Shown: positions 1 through 10,628, counted from the first letter of the stretch. The stretch is 64,000 nt of DNA from Nocardiopsis eucommiae (GCA_018388625.1 CP074402.1:4278001-4342000), one strand, 5' to 3'. The notes: generated by a model not told the origin, from the letters alone. Made by a program: numbers and translations.

Positions 1-600
1 CAGGCGTGCGGTGGGCGGCCAGACGGTGAGGCCGATCGCGATGATGATGGTGCCGGTGCCGCGCGGCAGGACGGCGGCCAGCGCCACGGCGAGGACCAGG
101 GTGGGCAGGACCAGGAACCAGTCGGTGACGCGCATGAGCACCGTGGACACGATCCGGCCGCCGACGCCGCCGGACGAGCCGAAGTGCCCGGCGGTGACGC
201 CCACGAGGGTGCCGAGGGTGACCGAGACGAACGTGGCCAGCAGGCCGACCGTCAGCGAGACCCGCGCGCCCCAGATCACGAGGTCGAGGATGGAGCGGCC
301 GAAGTTGTCGGTTCCCAGGGGGAACCGCCAGCTCGGCGGTTCGTGGGAGGCGCCGGGCGCTCCGGTGATGGTCAGGTGGGTCTGGTCGATGAACAGCGGG
401 GCCGTCACGGCGAGCACGCCGATGGTGAGGAGCAGGCCCAGGCCGAGGAGCCCGGCCCGGTTGCGCGCGTACTCGCGGGCGAAGCCGACCAGGGCCTCGC
501 GGCGGCGCCTGCGGGCCAGGGCGCTCGCGGAGAGCGTCGGGACCGGCGGCGTGCCGTCCGCCGACGGTCCGGCCGTGGCGGGTCCGGTGGGTGTGTTCAT
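1..600 (-). CDS. ABC peptide importer permease, DppC-like (partial, cut by window edge)
   Basis: Second membrane subunit of a family-5 (oligopeptide/dipeptide/nickel) ABC importer. ATG at 600 sits in an ATGA overlap with the preceding permease gene, so the two are translationally coupled. About 200 residues are visible: a cytosolic arm of roughly 40 residues rich in Pro, Ala and Arg, a first membrane helix near residues 50-70, then GTDNFGRSILDLV, the periplasmic-loop signature of DppC proteins, and further hydrophobic segments. The EAA loop that contacts the ATPase lies beyond the edge. ATPase genes (DppD/DppF type) would be expected further left. The family call is firm; the substrate is unknown. 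Confidence 0.9.
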   Translation of the reverse strand, partial: MNTPTGPATAGPSADGTPPVPTLSASALARRRRREALVGFAREYARNRAGLLGLGLLLTIGVLAVTAPLFIDQTHLTITGAPGASHEPPSWRFPLGTDNFGRSILDLVIWGARVSLTVGLLATFVSVTLGTLVGVTAGHFGSSGGVGGRIVSTVLMRVTDWFLVLPTLVLAVALAAVLPRGTGTIIIAIGLTVWPPTARL

Positions 601-1667
601 GGGCGCACCCTCGGGTCGAGCAGCGGATACACCAGGTCGGCCAGGAGGTTCATGAGGATCACCGAGGCCGCGAACACCACGAACAGCCCCTGGACGAGGC
701 CGAGGTCGGGTACGCGCAGGCCGGAGTAGAAGAGCTGGCCGAGGCCGGGCCAGGAGAAGACCGTCTCCACGAGGATGACCCCGGAGACGACCTGCCCGAG
801 GTTGAGGAAGATGAGCGTCACTGTGGGCAGCAGCGCGTTGGGCACGGCGTGCCTGCGGCGCACCAGCGCGTCGCGCAGCCCCTTGGCGCGGGCGGTGACC
901 AGGTAGTCGGCGCCCTTCTCGTCCATCAGCGAGGAGCGCATGATCATGAGGTACTGCGCGTAGATCACCGCGACCATGGTCACGACCGGCAGCACCATGT
1001 GCCGGGCGGTGCTCAGCGCGGTCTCCAGCGGTCCGGTGGCGCTGGGCGAGACCATGCCGCCGGTCGGGAACAGGCCGGGCATGAACCCGCGCCCCGAGGC
1101 GAGCAGCACGATCAGCAGCAGGCCGAGCCAGAACGTGGGCACCGACCAGAAGAACAGTGCCACCGCCGTGTTGATCCGGTCCCCGCGCCCGCCCGGCCGC
1201 CACCCGGCGCGGGCGCCGAGGAACAGACCGAGCAGCGCGGCGATGACCGTGCCGGTCCCGGCGAGCAGGATCGTCGGGCCCAGGCGTTCGAGGATGAGGT
1301 CGACCACCGGTTCCCGGTACTGGAAGGAGATCCCCAGGTCCAGCCGGAGCAGTCCGGCGGCGTAGTCGAGGAACTGCTGCCAGAGGGGCTGGTCGAGGCC
1401 GAACTGGCGGCGCAGTTCCTCGCGCTGTTCGGCGGAGACCTCTCGGCCCTCGGTCATGGCGCGGACGGGGTCGCCGGGCAGGATCCTGAAGAGGAAGAAC
1501 CCGGCGACGATCACGGCGAACAGGGAGACCACGGCGGTGGTCAGGCGGCCGAGCACGTAGGTGGCCACGGGGGCCACGCGGCCGAGCCCCGTGGGGCCCG
1601 CCGGGGCGGGGACGTCGCTGGTCCCCGCCCCGGTCGGTTCGTCCGCCTCGGTGGGCGTCATGGTCAC
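597..1667 (-). CDS. ABC peptide importer permease, DppB-like
   Basis: First membrane subunit of the same importer, 356 residues. Visible hallmarks are the N-terminal helix followed by FRILPGDPVRAM, the region LRRQFGLDQPLWQQF, the EAA-type loop TARAKGLRDALVRRRHAVPNALLPT, which couples to the ATPase, and the end YPLLDPRVRP. I chose GTG 1667: it overlaps the stop of the binding-protein gene as GTGA and has GGAGG seven bases upstream. An ATG at 1661 is the alternative. The N-terminus has about 30 extra disordered residues rich in Thr, Ala and Pro. Expressed as one operon with its neighbours (4-base overlaps on both sides). Confidence 0.92.
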   Translation of the reverse strand: MTMTPTEADEPTGAGTSDVPAPAGPTGLGRVAPVATYVLGRLTTAVVSLFAVIVAGFFLFRILPGDPVRAMTEGREVSAEQREELRRQFGLDQPLWQQFLDYAAGLLRLDLGISFQYREPVVDLILERLGPTILLAGTGTVIAALLGLFLGARAGWRPGGRGDRINTAVALFFWSVPTFWLGLLLIVLLASGRGFMPGLFPTGGMVSPSATGPLETALSTARHMVLPVVTMVAVIYAQYLMIMRSSLMDEKGADYLVTARAKGLRDALVRRRHAVPNALLPTVTLIFLNLGQVVSGVILVETVFSWPGLGQLFYSGLRVPDLGLVQGLFVVFAASVILMNLLADLVYPLLDPRVRP

Positions 1668-3498
1668 TCGCGGTCCTCCACGGTGGAGCGTCGACGGAAG
1701 AAGACGAAGGCACCCGCGACCACCAGCACCAGCACGCCGGCGCCGATGCCGATGAGCGCCCCGGTGGACACACCCGAGCCGCCGCTGCCGGCGCCCTCGG
1801 CGGGCTCGGCCGACCACCAGGCCCAGTAGCCGTCCTGCCCCCAGATGTTCCCGCCCTCGGCGGGCTCCAGCTGGAGGCTGGCGACGTGGTCGGTCCGGTA
1901 GGCCTCCATGATGTTCGGGTAGGTCAGGACGTTGACCACGGCCTCCCGGTACAGGACCTCCTGGAGCTGGTGGATGATCTCGGCGCGGGCCGCGCGGTCG
2001 TACTCCGCCAGCTGCGCGGCGTAGAGCTCGTCGTACTCCTCGTCACAGAAGTAGGCGTCGCCCTGCATAGTGCCGGGTTCGGTGGGCAGCGCGTCACAGG
2101 TGTGGATGCTGAACACGTAGTCCGGGTCGGGGTTGACCGTCCACCCGGTGAAGATGAGGTCGTACTCGGCGTCGTAGAGGGCGTCGCTCAGGATGCCCGG
2201 GTCGACGGTCTGGTTGTCGATCTCGATGCCGAGGTCCGCGAGGCGCTCGTCGATGACCTGTCCGGCCTGGACGTTGTCCGGCCGGTCGGCGTGGACGTGC
2301 ATGCGCAGTTCGAGCCGGTCGCCGTCGGGCGAGACGCGCACGCCGTCGTCGCCCCTCTCGTACCCGGCCTCGTCGAGCATCGCGTTGGCGGCGTCGGGGT
2401 CGAAGTCGAGGATGGCCTCGTCTCCCTCGGGCGCCCAGTGGAAGTCGGTGTAGCGGGGCGGGACGTAGCCGCCCGCCGCGACGGCCTGGCCGTTGGCGCC
2501 CTGTTGGACGATCTCCTCGTTGTCGATGCCCATGACGATGGCCTGGCGCAGGGTGCGGTCGGCCAGCGCCGGGTGCCCGTCACCGAACTCCTCGCCGTCC
2601 TGCGTGACGGCGCCGGGGTTGATGGTGAAGGCCTGGAACCGCTTGCCGTCCGCGATGTTGACGGCGACGTTGTCCAGGGTCTCCAGGGAGGTGATCTGGG
2701 CGTCGGTGAGCTCGTAGACGAAGGAGACCTCGCCGCTGCGCAGCGCCTCGACGGCGGCGTCCTTCTCCGAGTAGTAGCGGAAGTAGAGCTCGTCGAAGCC
2801 GGGTGCGCCCCGCCAGTGGTCGGGGTTGGCCTCCAGACGGATGTGTTCGCCGCGCGCGTGCTCGGTGAGGACGAAGGGGCCGGTGCCGACCGTGGGGAGG
2901 TCGTCGCCGGTGTAGTCGGCGAAGGCCTCGCCCTGTTCCTCGATGATCGGTTCCCAGACGTGTCTGGGGACGATCGGCACGCGCAGGGACTCCATGGTCG
3001 CCTGCGGTTCGTCCAGCTCGATGACGACGGTCGTGTCGTCCTCGGCAGTGACGGTGTCGAACCCGGAGACGTAGTTGCCGTTGGCGACGGCGGCGGCCTC
3101 GTTCTCCATCATCGTGGTGAACGTCCACGCCACGTCGTCGGCGGTGAGCTGCTCGCCGTCGCTGAAGAGGGCGTCGTCACGGAGGTTGAAGGTCCAGGTG
3201 AGGCCGTCGTCGGAGGTCTCCCATGTCTCCGCGAGGGAGGGGCGGGCTCTCCGGTCTCCGGGTCCACGGTGGTGAGGCTGTCGTAGACGTGCCGGAGGAT
3301 GTTCGTGGTGACCGCGAGCTGCGCGGTGAAGGGGTTGAAGGAGTCCACCTGCTGGGCGATGGCGACGGTGAGGGTGGTGCCGCTCGCCTCGTCGGCGGCC
3401 GCGGGGGCCACCGTGAGTCCTCCGAGGAGAAGGAGCGCGCTGCCGGACGCCGCCGTCCGCCGGAGAAGGGTGCCGGAGGGAGGATGGTGGGTTTTCAT
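1664..3498 (-). CDS. ABC importer substrate-binding protein, SBP_bac_5 (one apparent frameshift)
   Basis: Extracellular solute-binding protein that would deliver peptides to the two permeases downstream; about 611 residues once repaired. ATG 3498 follows AGGGG at a 5-base spacing. A Sec signal peptide is clear (Arg-rich start, hydrophobic core LLLLGGL, APAAADE cleavage region). The SBP fold follows (VDSFNPF, SLAETWE, DDVAWTF, VGTGPF, ADRTLRQAI). There is no lipobox; instead the protein ends in a Gly/Ser linker, a membrane helix (about 20 residues) and FFRRRS, so it is probably held by a C-terminal anchor. The frame breaks near 3236 in a C4 run; one added C restores EPAPSLAETWE. This is probably a sequencing error. 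Confidence 0.88.
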
Positions 3499-3734
3499 AA
3501 CGGCCCCTGTCAGGTTTCGTGGGGTTGGTGGCATTGCCACCTGGGGGTTGTTGGTTGTCTACCAACTCGTCACGACGAGCGTCAACGATCTTCGAGGTGA
3601 GGCGGGATATCGCAACACATTCGACTCCTGTGTCAGGAGCGTTCGTGTTTCCTGAGGATGAAGTGGCTTTTGTTCCCTGTCCGAAACCGGTCTCTGATTC
3701 GCGACGATTGGCAGACTCCGCTACGGTTCCCGCC

Positions 3735-4447
3735 ATGATGGGGCACTCGCACGCACTCAGTGGCGTGGTCGGCTGGATGGCGGTCGTACCGCTGGTCCAG
3801 GGCACGGAATTCCTTGGACTCAGCTTCGACCTGGGCCCCGGTGAGATCATCGCCGGTTCCCTGGTGTGCGCGGGCGCGGCCCTGCTGCCGGACGTGGACC
3901 ACAAGAGCGCGACGGTGACCAAGACCTACGGCAAGGCCACCGAGATCCTGAGCGACATTCTCAACTGGGCCTTCGGGGGCACCGGATGGGGACCCACTCG
4001 TTCTTCTTCGCGATCCTCATGGGCGTGCTGGTGCAGGCCCTGGCCCTGTGGTCGGAACTGGCCGTGCAGATCTTCGTGTTCCTGCTGGTCGGAATCGCTC
4101 TCCAGGGGCTGGGTTTCGGCATGGACAAGAACCGGACGGCCTCGGGGATCATCAACGCGCTGGGAACGGCGGCGATCACCCTCACCCTGTTCTCGGTGGG
4201 CGTGAACTACACGTGGCTGGGCCTGGCGGTGGCCTTCGGCATCGTCCTGCACTTCTTCGGGGACATGATCACCAAGATGGGCGTGCCGATCTTCTGGCCG
4301 TTCTGGAAGAAGCGCATCGGCCAGGGCAAGGGCTTCGTCACCAACGGCCCGGTGGAGCAGAAGGTGGTCACCCCGCTGCTCACCATCGGCGTCATCATCG
4401 GCTCCGTGTACCTGTTCGACTGGCCCACCCTGCTCCCCGACCACTAG
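3735..4447 (+). CDS. membrane-bound metal-dependent hydrolase, YdjM/DUF457-like (one apparent frameshift)
   Basis: Integral membrane protein of the YdjM-like putative metal-dependent hydrolase family, about 237 residues after repair. MGHSHALSG at the start and LLPDVDHKSATVT supply the conserved His and Asp residues, and HRMGTHSFFFAIL gives the HRxxTHS motif typical of the family. Several helices follow, then the conserved VxPFW-like segment IFWPFWKKRIG. The frame breaks inside the G5 run 3974-3978; a sixth G joins FGG to HRMGTHS exactly as the family requires. No partner gene is evident; the transporter upstream is divergent. The reaction catalysed by this family is not well established. Confidence 0.8.
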
Positions 4448-4529
4448 GGACGGACGCGCGCCCGTCCGCACCGGCCGCTCCGAGCGCGGGACGCTTGGCC
4501 GGAGCGGTGGGGCCTCCTAGGCTGGCGGC

Positions 4530-5189
4530 GTGACTCGAACCACAGAGGGCATCAGCCCCGAACTGCACGCCTACGTCGTCGCCCACAGCCAGCCGGTGGA
4601 CCCGGTCCTGTCGGACCTGGCCGAGGAGACCGCCCGACTGTTCCCCGAGTCCCAGGGGATGCAGATCGGTCCCGAACAGGGCGCCTTCTCCACGCTCCTC
4701 ACCCAGCTGTCGGGGGCGCGGAACGCCGTGGAGATCGGCACCTTCACCGGATACTCCTCGATCTGCTTCGCCCGCGGCCTGCCCGCGGACGGCACCCTGC
4801 TCGCGCTGGACATCAGCGAGGAGTGGACGTCGGTGGCCCGGAGGTACTGGGAGCGGGCCGGGGTCTCACAGAAGATCACCCTGCGGATCGGCCCGGCGCT
4901 GGACTCGCTGCGCGCCCTGCCGAGGGAACCCCAGTTCGACCTGGCCTTCCTGGACGCGGACAAGACCGGCTACGTGGACTACTGGGAGGAACTGGTCCCC
5001 CGCACGCGCCCCGGCGGGCTGCTGTTGGCCGACAACACGCTGTCCCACGGGCGGGTGGTGGACCCCGAGCAGACCGCGCCGCACGTCCAGGGCATCCGTG
5101 ACTTCAACGACAGGCTCGTCGCCGACGACCGCGTCGAACAGGTCCTGCTCCCCATCGGAGACGGCCTCACGCTGGCCCGCAGGCTCTGA
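4530..5189 (+). CDS. class I SAM O-methyltransferase (caffeoyl-CoA/catechol OMT family)
   Basis: Soluble SAM-dependent methyltransferase of 219 residues, the usual size for the CCoAOMT-like family. Motif I is VEIGTFTGYSSICFARG, followed by the acidic ribose-binding end of strand 2 (LALDIS), and FLDADKTGYVDYWE holds the Asp and Lys that bind the divalent metal and catechol-type hydroxyls. LLADNTLSHGRV matches the conserved DN metal ligand. GTG start at 4530. The acceptor is unknown; homologues methylate vicinal hydroxyls on small aromatics. It stands alone between two unrelated genes. Confidence 0.88.
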   Translation: MTRTTEGISPELHAYVVAHSQPVDPVLSDLAEETARLFPESQGMQIGPEQGAFSTLLTQLSGARNAVEIGTFTGYSSICFARGLPADGTLLALDISEEWTSVARRYWERAGVSQKITLRIGPALDSLRALPREPQFDLAFLDADKTGYVDYWEELVPRTRPGGLLLADNTLSHGRVVDPEQTAPHVQGIRDFNDRLVADDRVEQVLLPIGDGLTLARRL

Positions 5190-5264
5190 GCCCTCCGGCT
5201 CCGTCCGCCCGGGTTGTCCACAGGCCGGACGGTTCTCCCGGCGGGGACGGGGTGATCTTGGGTA

Positions 5265-6422
5265 ATGTCCAGTTCCATGCGCCTGCTGCACACTTCGGAC
5301 TGGCACCTGGGTCGCTCCTTCCACCGGGAGAACCTCATCGAGGCCCAGGCCGCCTTCCTCGACCACCTCGTCGACACCATCCACGCGGAGCGGATCGACG
5401 TCGTGGTGGTCGCCGGTGACCTCTACGACCGCGCCCTGCCGCCGGTCGACGCCGTGCGCCTGTTCGACCGCGCCCTCGGCCGCATCCGGGAGACCGGGGC
5501 CAGGTCGGTGCTGATCAGCGGCAACCACGACTCCATGGCCCGGATGTCCTTCGCCACCGGCCTGATCGACGCCTCCGGGGTGCACCTGCGCAGTTCCCTG
5601 GAGGGGATCGGCACCCCCGTGCTGATGGAGGACGAGCACGGCCCGGTGGCCTTCTACGGCATCCCCTACCTGGAACCGGAGATCGCCCGCCACCACTGGG
5701 ACCTGCCCGAACGCGGCCACCCGGCGGCGATCGGCCACGCGATGGACCTGGTCCGGGCCGACCTCGCCCAGCGGCCGGGCACCCGCTCGGTGGTGCTCTC
5801 CCACGCGTTCGTCACCGGCGGGGAGCCCTCCGACAGCGAGCGCGACATCTCCGTGGGCGGGGCCTTGCACGTGCCCGCCTCGGTCTACGACGGCGTGGAC
5901 TACGTGGCCCTGGGCCACCTGCACGGCCGCCAGACCATCACGCCGTCGGTGCGCTACCCGGGCAGCCCGCTCGCCTACTCCTTCTCCGAGGAGCACCACC
6001 GCAAGGGGTTCTGGCTGGTGGACCTGGACGCGGACGGATTCGCCGGAGCGGAGTTCGCCGACGCCCCGGTGCCCCGGCCGCTCTCCCGCGTCCGGGGCCG
6101 CCTCGACGACCTGCTCACCGAGGACCGGTGGGAGCCCCACACCGGGCACTGGCTCCACGTCACCCTCACCGACCCCCGGCGTCCCGCCCAGCCCATGGAC
6201 CGCCTCCGCGAGCGCTTCCCGCACACCCTCATGCTGGAGTTCGACCCCGACGACGGCGACGTGGAGCGGCGGCCCGTCACCGTGGCCGTCGCGGACCGGC
6301 CCGAACGCGAGGTGGTCGCGGACTTCGTCGCGTGGGCCCGGGGCAGCGCCGCGACCCCGGAGGAACGCGCGCTGGTGGACCGCGCCGTCGAAGAGGTCCG
6401 CGTCCAGGAAGGGACTCGCTAG
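5265..6422 (+). CDS. sbcD: DNA repair exonuclease subunit SbcD
   Basis: Mre11-type nuclease, 385 residues, partner of SbcC in cleaving hairpins and protein-blocked DNA ends. The calcineurin-like phosphoesterase motifs are all present: HTSDWHLGR, VVAGDLYDRA, ISGNHDS, VLSHAF and ALGHLHG. The protein also has the capping domain found in SbcD. ATG 5265 and the in-frame ATG 5277 (MRLLHTSDW) are both possible starts. sbcC begins on the base after the stop, so the pair forms an operon and is translationally coupled. Confidence 0.95.
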   Translation: MSSSMRLLHTSDWHLGRSFHRENLIEAQAAFLDHLVDTIHAERIDVVVVAGDLYDRALPPVDAVRLFDRALGRIRETGARSVLISGNHDSMARMSFATGLIDASGVHLRSSLEGIGTPVLMEDEHGPVAFYGIPYLEPEIARHHWDLPERGHPAAIGHAMDLVRADLAQRPGTRSVVLSHAFVTGGEPSDSERDISVGGALHVPASVYDGVDYVALGHLHGRQTITPSVRYPGSPLAYSFSEEHHRKGFWLVDLDADGFAGAEFADAPVPRPLSRVRGRLDDLLTEDRWEPHTGHWLHVTLTDPRRPAQPMDRLRERFPHTLMLEFDPDDGDVERRPVTVAVADRPEREVVADFVAWARGSAATPEERALVDRAVEEVRVQEGTR

Positions 6423-9400
6423 ATGCGGCTGCACACCCTCACGATGACCGCCTTCGGGCCCTTCGCCGGAACCGAGACGGTCGACTTCGACCGGCTCGGC
6501 GGGGGCGGGCTGTTCCTCATCCACGGGCCCACGGGCGCGGGCAAGACCTCTGTTCTGGACGCGGTCTGCTTCGCCCTCTACGGCGACGTCCCCGGTGCGC
6601 GCGGCAAGGACCGCTCCCCAGGAGCGACCACGCCGCACCCGGCGTCCGGCCCGAGGTCAGCCTGGAGTTCACCGTCCGGGGACGCCGCGTGCGGATCGAG
6701 CGCAACCCGCGGTGGGAGCGGCCCAAGAAGCGCGGAAGCGGCACCCTCACGGAGAACCAGAAGGTCCGCGTGTTCGACTGGCGGGGCGACCGCTGGGAGG
6801 GCGTGACGACCCGCCCGGACGAGGCCGGGCAGTTCGTGGGCGACCTGGTCGGGCTCACCATCACCCAGTTCTGCCAGATCGTCATGCTGCCCCAGGGCGA
6901 CTTCGCCCGGTTCCTGCGGGCCAAGTCCGACGACCGGCGCAAGTCCCTGGAGCGCATCTTCAACACCCGGGTGTTCCGGGACGTGGAGGAGTGGTTCGGC
7001 GGGCACGCCCGGAAGCTGGAGCGCGAGGTACGCGCCGCCGACGAACGCGTGCGGGCGGTCTCCGGAAGGATCGCGGAGGTCGGCGGGTCCACGGCCCCGC
7101 AGGCCCCGGAGGAGCTCACGGCCTGGGCCGCCGAACTGGCCTCGGTGCAGGCCGCCACCGCCCGCGACGCCGAGGAGGTCACCGCCGAGTTCACGCGGGC
7201 CCGGGACCGGGCCAGGGAGGCGCTGGCCACGGGGCGTGAACTGCTCTCCCGCAGGGAACGGCTGGCCGCCGCCCGGGAGCGCCGCGCCCAGCTGGCCGAG
7301 CGGCGCGCGTGGCGGACCGGGATCGACACCCGTCTGGCCGCCGCCGAGCGGGCCGACACGGTGCTGCCGTCCCTGCGCGCCCGCGACCACCGCCGCGCCG
7401 AACTGGACAAGGCCGAGCTCGCCGTCACCGACCGTCTGGCCCTGGCCAGCGGCCTCGCGGACGTGGACGCCGCCGGGCTGACGCACGTCGACGCCACCGG
7501 ACTCGCGAACGTGGACGCCGCCGGACTCACGGAGCAGGGGGACCACCCCGACCTCCCCGCGACGCTGCGCTCCGCCGAGAGGTCGCGCCACGACGAGCTC
7601 GCCCGCCTGGACCACCTGCGCGGGGACGCCGAACGCCGTCGTTCCCTCCACCGCGACCTCGCCGCGCTCGACCGGCGGATCGCGGCCGTGCGCACCGAGG
7701 CGGACCGGGCCCGTGAACGGGTGACGGCGCTGCCCGCCCGGGTCGGGACGATCACCGAGGAGCTGCGCCGGGCCCAGGAGCAGTCCGGACTCACCGACCC
7801 CGCGAAGGCCGCCCTCGACCTGGCCGAACGGCGCCGCTCGGCCGCGCAGGAGCACCGGCGCCTGGGTGGGGAGGTCGAGCGGGCCGAGGAGGAGCGGCGG
7901 CGCGCGGTCGACACCGCCCAGACCGCCCGCGACCGGTCCCAGGACCTGCGCGAGCGGCGGATCGCGCACATGGCCGCCGAACTCGCCGCCGACCTGGCCG
8001 ACGGCGCGCCCTGCGCGGTGTGCGGGTCCACCGAGCACCCCTCCCCCGCCGCACCGAGCGCGAGGGGGCTGGTCTCGGCCGAGGAGGAGCGGGCCGCCCA
8101 GCAGGCGGCGGACACCGCCGCCGCCCGGCGCACCGAGGCGGAGAACACCCTGGTGGCGCTCCGGGAACGGCACACGGCCGCCGCCGAGCGGGCCGAGGGC
8201 CGCACCGTGGAGGCCGCCGCCGAGGAGGTGGCCGCCCGCGAGCAGGAGCTCACCGAGGCCCGCGCCGCCGCCCGCGAGCTGCACCGCCTGGAGGAGGAGC
8301 TGGCCCAGGCCACGGCGGACCTGGAGCGGGCCCGCCAACGCGAGGGCGAGCTGGTCCGTGAGGAGAGCGAACTGACCGCCCGCCGCGAGGAGGGGGCGAG
8401 GGAGCACGAGCGGCTGACCGCGCTGCTGGACCGGGCGCGCGGCGAGGACGCCGGGCTGGCCGAGCGGATCGCCCGACTGCGCGGCGAGGCCGAGGTGCTG
8501 CGCGACGCGGCGGACGCCGTCGAGCTGCGCGGCCGGGCCGCCGAGGAGCTGCGCACCGCCGTCACCGAAGCCGCACGCTCCCTGACCGAGGCGCGCTTCG
8601 AAGACGAGGCCGAGGTGGTGGCGGCCGCCCTGGACGAGCGCGGCCGCGCCGATCTCAGGGCCCGGGCCCGCGACTTCGACGACCAGTGGGCGGCGGTCGA
8701 AGCCCGTCTGGCGGACCCGGACCTGACCGCCGCCGAACTCGCCCCCGCACCGGATCCCGTGGCCCTGGAGGAGTCCGCCCGGACCGCCGACCGCGCGGCC
8801 GACCAGGCGGTGGCGTGGCAGGGGATGCTCACCGACCGGGCCCGGCGTCTGGCGGATCTGCGCGTGGAGCTCGACGGGCAGCTGTCCGGATCGGAACCCG
8901 TCCTGCGCCGCTACGCGGTGGCCCAGGGGCTGAGCACCCTCGCGGCGGGGACCTCACCGGACAACACCGACAGCGTCCGGCTGTCCGCCTACGTGCTGGC
9001 GGCCCGTCTGGAACAGGTGGTGGAGGCGGCCAACCACCGGCTGCTGACCATGTCGGACGGCAGGTACGAGCTGCGGTACACGGTGGACAAGGCGGCGGGC
9101 GACGGCAGAGCCCGCTCCGCCGGGGGCCTGGGCATGCGCGTGGTCGACGCCTGGACGGGGGTGGAACGCGACCCGGCGACGCTCTCCGGCGGGGAGACCT
9201 TCTTCAGCTCCCTGGCCCTGGCGCTGGGGCTGGGTGACGTGGCCACCGCCGAGGCGGGCGGCACGGAGATCGACACCCTGTTCGTGGACGAGGGTTTCGG
9301 GACGCTGGACGAGGACACCCTGGAGGAGGTCCTGGACGTGCTGGACCGGCTCCGCGACGGCGGCCGTGCCGTCGGGGTGGTGAGCCACGTCGCGGACCTC

Positions 9401-9472
9401 CGCCAACGCGTCACGACCCGTCTCCGTGTGGTGAAGGCCGCCGGTGGTTCCAGGCTGGAGCACCACGGCTGA
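6423..9472 (+). CDS. sbcC: DNA repair ATPase SbcC (one apparent frameshift, internal 8-residue repeat)
   Basis: Rad50/SMC-like ATPase of about 1016 residues. Walker A GPTGAGKTSVLDAV lies near residue 35, long coiled-coil arms rich in Glu, Arg and Ala flank the zinc hook CAVCGS near residue 530, and the ABC signature LSGGETFFSSLALA with Walker B IDTLFVDEGFGTLDED closes the head. The frame breaks at the C4 run 6616-6619; a fifth C restores the reading through RSDHAAP. In the first coiled coil a short tandem repeat GLADVDAA/GLTHVDAT/GLANVDAA interrupts the heptads (7451-7522). It starts directly after sbcD and acts with it. Confidence 0.93.
7451..7530 (+). repeat. 24-bp tandem repeat inside sbcC (three full units plus a partial)
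   Basis: Units 7451-7474, 7475-7498 and 7499-7522 encode GLADVDAA, GLTHVDAT and GLANVDAA, and a fourth starts GLT. Gly and Pro-like breaks are unusual in an SMC coiled coil, so this is probably a lineage-specific slippage insertion. Confidence 0.75.
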
Positions 9473-9511
9473 GCGCACCCCGGGTTGGGGACGGTGCCGG
9501 GCGGTGCGACA

Positions 9512-9940
9512 ATGACCAGCGTGAATTCGCTGGTCAACATCGCCGTGTTCGGAATCGGGGGCGCCATCATGGTGGCGGCCCTGATCGGTCTTCTCCTCGT
9601 GGTCTCAGGGAGCGCGCGCGGGTCCTCGCCCCGGTTGCTCACCGCCTTCGGTGCGGCGTCGGTGCTGCTCCTGGTGATGCTTCCGTCGCTGGCCGCGTTC
9701 AACGTGATGTCCGGCGGCGGTGGGTTCTGGGTGGGTTTCGCCTCCGCGAGCGTCGTGGCCGCCGTGATGTACGCGGTCAACGTCGCCCTCCTGCCGGTGC
9801 TGGCGCGCCGTCAGGCCATGGTCAGCGGGCGCACCGGGCTGGGCGAGCTGCGCCCGTCGGCCTCGGTGCTGCTCGGTGGTCTGGTGATCTGCCTGGGTGT
9901 GGGTCTGCTCGTCACGGGCGTGACCGCCTTCGTCGTCTGA
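9512..9940 (+). CDS. small integral membrane protein of unknown function
   Basis: About 142 residues with four predicted membrane helices: residues 5-30 (rich in Val, Ile and Gly), 40-60, 67-92 and 115-140. The loop between helices three and four is basic (LARRQAMVSGRTGLGELR). I do not recognise a family motif. ATG 9512 is chosen; GTG 9521 is an alternative. It follows sbcC by 40 bases on the same strand and may be co-transcribed, but no functional link is evident. Confidence 0.7.
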   Translation: MTSVNSLVNIAVFGIGGAIMVAALIGLLLVVSGSARGSSPRLLTAFGAASVLLLVMLPSLAAFNVMSGGGGFWVGFASASVVAAVMYAVNVALLPVLARRQAMVSGRTGLGELRPSASVLLGGLVICLGVGLLVTGVTAFVV

Positions 9941-10035
9941 CCGTTTCCGGCCACGCGCGCCACTTCCGAGACGCCGCTCTGTAGCTTCGTGCCGGGGCCC
10001 TTCCGGGTCCCGGCACCCTGCGAACGGAGCGGCGT

Positions 10036-10533
10036 ATGCGTGCACGGACCGCCGTGGTGGCGGCGTTCCTGCTCACCGGGTGCGCTGTGGAGCTGGAGGA
10101 GCGCGACTCCATCCGGCAGTTCGAGGTCAGCGCGCTGGATCCCACCTCCGCGCATCCGTGTGATCTGCTCCCCGATCCCGCCGCCGTCGATCTGGGCATC
10201 CTGGACGAGGAGGGTGAGGGCAGCCCCCAGTCCGACGCGAACTGCTTCTACACGAACCGGGTCGACGCCAGCGTGGACCTCCGCGTGGAGGTCCACGAGG
10301 AGAGGGACGCCGTCGAGTCGACCGTCGCCACTGCTTTCTCTGGCCCCGAGGACGAGGAGTTCGTCAGCGTGGAGGGGTACCCGGGCGTGACCCTGGAGTT
10401 CCCGGACTCCTGCGACCTCACCGTGGCTGTCTCCGATGAGCACTCGTTCTACGTGCAGGTCAGTGCTGATGAGGCGTGCGAGCTGGCTGTTGGGGTGGCA
10501 CGTACCGCGATCGACAATGCCCGGGAGACGTGA
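10036..10533 (+). CDS. DUF3558-type secreted lipoprotein
   Basis: 165-residue exported lipoprotein. The first residues MRARTAVVAAFLLTGC form a short signal peptide with lipobox LTGC (Cys 16). The mature part begins with the DUF3558 hallmark PCDLLPDPAAVDLG and contains paired cysteines (the Cys of PCDLL, NCFYTN, SCDLTV and ACELAV) as in other members. Family members are abundant in actinomycetes and have no established activity. Its 3' end lies about 95 bases before a CRISPR-like repeat pair. Confidence 0.82.
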   Translation: MRARTAVVAAFLLTGCAVELEERDSIRQFEVSALDPTSAHPCDLLPDPAAVDLGILDEEGEGSPQSDANCFYTNRVDASVDLRVEVHEERDAVESTVATAFSGPEDEEFVSVEGYPGVTLEFPDSCDLTVAVSDEHSFYVQVSADEACELAVGVARTAIDNARET

Positions 10534-10628
10534 TGTCGCGCCCCGGTATCTGTCATCCTGTGCCCAGGAGTGGATCGACCCAAAGGTCAAGCGGAGACAA
10601 CGGACCACGTTTTCGCAGGTCGTGAACC

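Noticed and set aside
1886..3286. Long + strand frame of 466 codons opposite the binding-protein gene
   Set aside because: Antisense shadow of a high-GC gene: composition dominated by Val, Gly, Asp and Arg, no domain, and the - strand carries a clear SBP family.
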